Assembly (NCBI GenBank): GCA_007131435.1
Contig: SLQM01000051.1
Location: 1-6,682, forward strand
Direction: 5' to 3'
DNA: 6,682 nt
DNA from: Syntrophomonadaceae bacterium
GTDB lineage: Bacteria > Bacillota > Dethiobacteria > DTU022
The notes beneath the pieces are model-generated. The model searched no databases. It saw only the letters and a list, made by a program, of their open reading frames with translations, and was not told the DNA's origin. A program made the position numbers and the translations under genes. Positions 5,686 through 6,682 of this stretch are shown one piece after another; the stretch's first letter is position 1; each line of letters starts with the position of its first letter.

Positions 5686-6606
5686 TTGCTCCAGTTTATA
5701 GTACGCAGGCTTTTACAGACCATACCTGTAGTAATCGGGGTTACAATGCTGGTTTTCTCCCTCATGCACCTGATTCCAGGGGATCCAGCGAGGATCATGG
5801 CCGGTGAAGCAGCGCCCCATGCCCAGGTTGAAGCGATCAGGGAAAGGCTCGGTTTAAATGATCCTCTGCATGTCCAATATGGTCGCTACATGAGCAACCT
5901 GCTGCAGGGTGACCTGGGGCAATCGGTGCGCAGCAGCAGGGCCGTTGTTGATGAAATAGCGCCAAGGATCGGTATTACTATCAGGCTCGCCATCTACAGT
6001 ATGTTTCTCAGCGTTGTCTTTGGCCTGGTAGCCGGGGTTATTTCAGCAGTTCGCAGGTACAGCCTGGTCGATTCTTTTATCATGGTTGCCGCCCTTTTCA
6101 GTTTCTCCATGCCCAATTTCTGGCTGGGGTTAATGTTAATCAAGTATTTTTCCATCGACCTGGCTCTACTGCCTCCCTCCGGGTGGGGCACCTGGCAGCA
6201 GGCTATTTTACCCGTTATAACCCTGGGAACCGCAGGGGCGGCAATCATCGCCCGGATGACCCGTTCCAGCATGCTTGATGTTATTAACCAGGATTATATT
6301 CGCACGGCAAGGGCTAAAGGTGTAAAGGAAAGGTTTGTGATTTACAAGCATGCCCTAAAAAACGCCCTCATTCCGGTTGTCACCGTTATCGGGATTGAAA
6401 TGGGTATGTTATTATCAGGCACTGTCCTGGCTGAAACTGTATTTGCAGTAAATGGCATGGGACGCCTGGCAATTGACGCTATCAGGGCCCGCGATTTTCC
6501 CCTGGTCCAGGGGATAGTTTTAATATTTGCCCTGATCTTTGTATTTGTAAACCTGTTGGTTGATATATCATATCGCTACCTGAATAAGCGAATTGAACTG
6601 AATTAA
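5686..6606 (+). CDS. dppB: Peptide-type ABC transporter permease, DppB/OppB family
   Basis: The 306-residue inner-membrane protein is the partner of the DppC-like subunit. It opens with QFIVRRLLQTIPVVIGVTMLVF (3-24), the standard DppB start and first membrane segment, followed by LIPGDPARIM (29-38). RERLGLNDPLHVQYGRY (52-68) and GDLGQSVRS (75-83) are the usual periplasm-side motifs. The BPD_transp_1 region (about 100-300) has membrane segments near 99-121, 129-152, 172-190, 229-250 and 274-296. The EAA loop reads DYIRTARAKGVKERFVIYKHAL (203-224), with conserved G212 and LIP at 228-230. Translation starts at TTG: the SD is well placed and no earlier ATG exists in frame. It lies 18 nt after the upstream gene and 31 nt before the next, indicating one operon. 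Solute identity cannot be read from the sequence. Confidence 0.95.
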   Translation: MLQFIVRRLLQTIPVVIGVTMLVFSLMHLIPGDPARIMAGEAAPHAQVEAIRERLGLNDPLHVQYGRYMSNLLQGDLGQSVRSSRAVVDEIAPRIGITIRLAIYSMFLSVVFGLVAGVISAVRRYSLVDSFIMVAALFSFSMPNFWLGLMLIKYFSIDLALLPPSGWGTWQQAILPVITLGTAGAAIIARMTRSSMLDVINQDYIRTARAKGVKERFVIYKHALKNALIPVVTVIGIEMGMLLSGTVLAETVFAVNGMGRLAIDAIRARDFPLVQGIVLIFALIFVFVNLLVDISYRYLNKRIELN

Positions 6607-6624
6607 TATTTATTGACTGATGAA

Positions 6625-6631
6625 AGAGGTG
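6625..6631 (+). promoter_or_regulatory. Shine-Dalgarno site for the right-edge gene
   Basis: AGAGGTG lies 6 nt before TTG 6638. An ATG at 6634 lies only 2 nt away and opens a frame of five codons ending in TGA, so TTG 6638 is the likely start. Confidence 0.65.
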
Positions 6632-6637
6632 TGATGC

Positions 6638-6682
6638 TTGAAACAGCCTGAATCCATATTAAATATAAATAACCTGTGCACC
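6638..6682 (+). CDS. Probable ABC transporter ATPase subunit (DppD/OppD-like), first 15 codons only
   Basis: From TTG 6638 the frame reads MKQPESILNINNLCT and is open to the right edge. The pattern ILxIxNLCT is the usual first strand of DppD/OppD-type ATPases, just ahead of the part that leads to the Walker A motif, which lies outside the window. It starts 31 nt after the DppB-like permease with its own ribosome site, exactly where an importer ATPase is expected. The ATPase would sit on the cytoplasmic face, docking on the EAA loops of the two permeases. With so few residues the call rests largely on context. Confidence 0.7.
   Translation, partial: MKQPESILNINNLCT

Overview
The window (6,682 bp) looks like chromosomal DNA of a Bacillota-type bacterium, probably a Clostridia-like anaerobe. 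The signs are strong purine-rich Shine-Dalgarno sites, at least two TTG start codons, a lipoprotein-type substrate-binding protein, and compact hairpin terminators. The lineage is inferred from style and from remembered family resemblance, not from a search.

Layout, left to right. (1) The first 131 bases hold the N-terminus of a minus-strand gene running off the left edge, recognisable as a small molybdopterin-binding (MoeA-related) protein, with a candidate promoter at 164-193. (2) A divergent spacer of about 300 bp leads to a complete plus-strand long-chain acyl-CoA synthetase (437-2227), followed by a hairpin. (3) A VanZ-family membrane protein (2340-2885) ends at a hairpin that also serves the convergent gene to its right. 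(4) A minus-strand lipoprotein substrate-binding protein of the peptide/nickel/glutathione ABC family (2945-4546). (5) A 227-bp divergent control region (4547-4773). (6) A plus-strand operon of two permeases, DppC-like (4774-5667) then DppB-like (5686-6606), and the first 15 codons of a likely ATPase subunit (6638 onward, cut by the right edge).

The genes from 2945 to the right edge form one uptake system: the lipoprotein captures a peptide-like solute outside the membrane, the two permeases form the channel, and the cut gene probably supplies ATP hydrolysis. The binding protein and the permease operon are transcribed apart from a shared spacer. In it the two best promoter candidates use the same self-complementary -35 hexamer, TTGCAA, with equal 16-nt spacers. 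The proposed leader of the binding-protein mRNA also contains a sizeable inverted repeat.

I found no CRISPR array, mobile element, tRNA, rRNA or defence system, and no wholly unknown protein family. The most interesting material is the regulatory architecture at 4590-4715.
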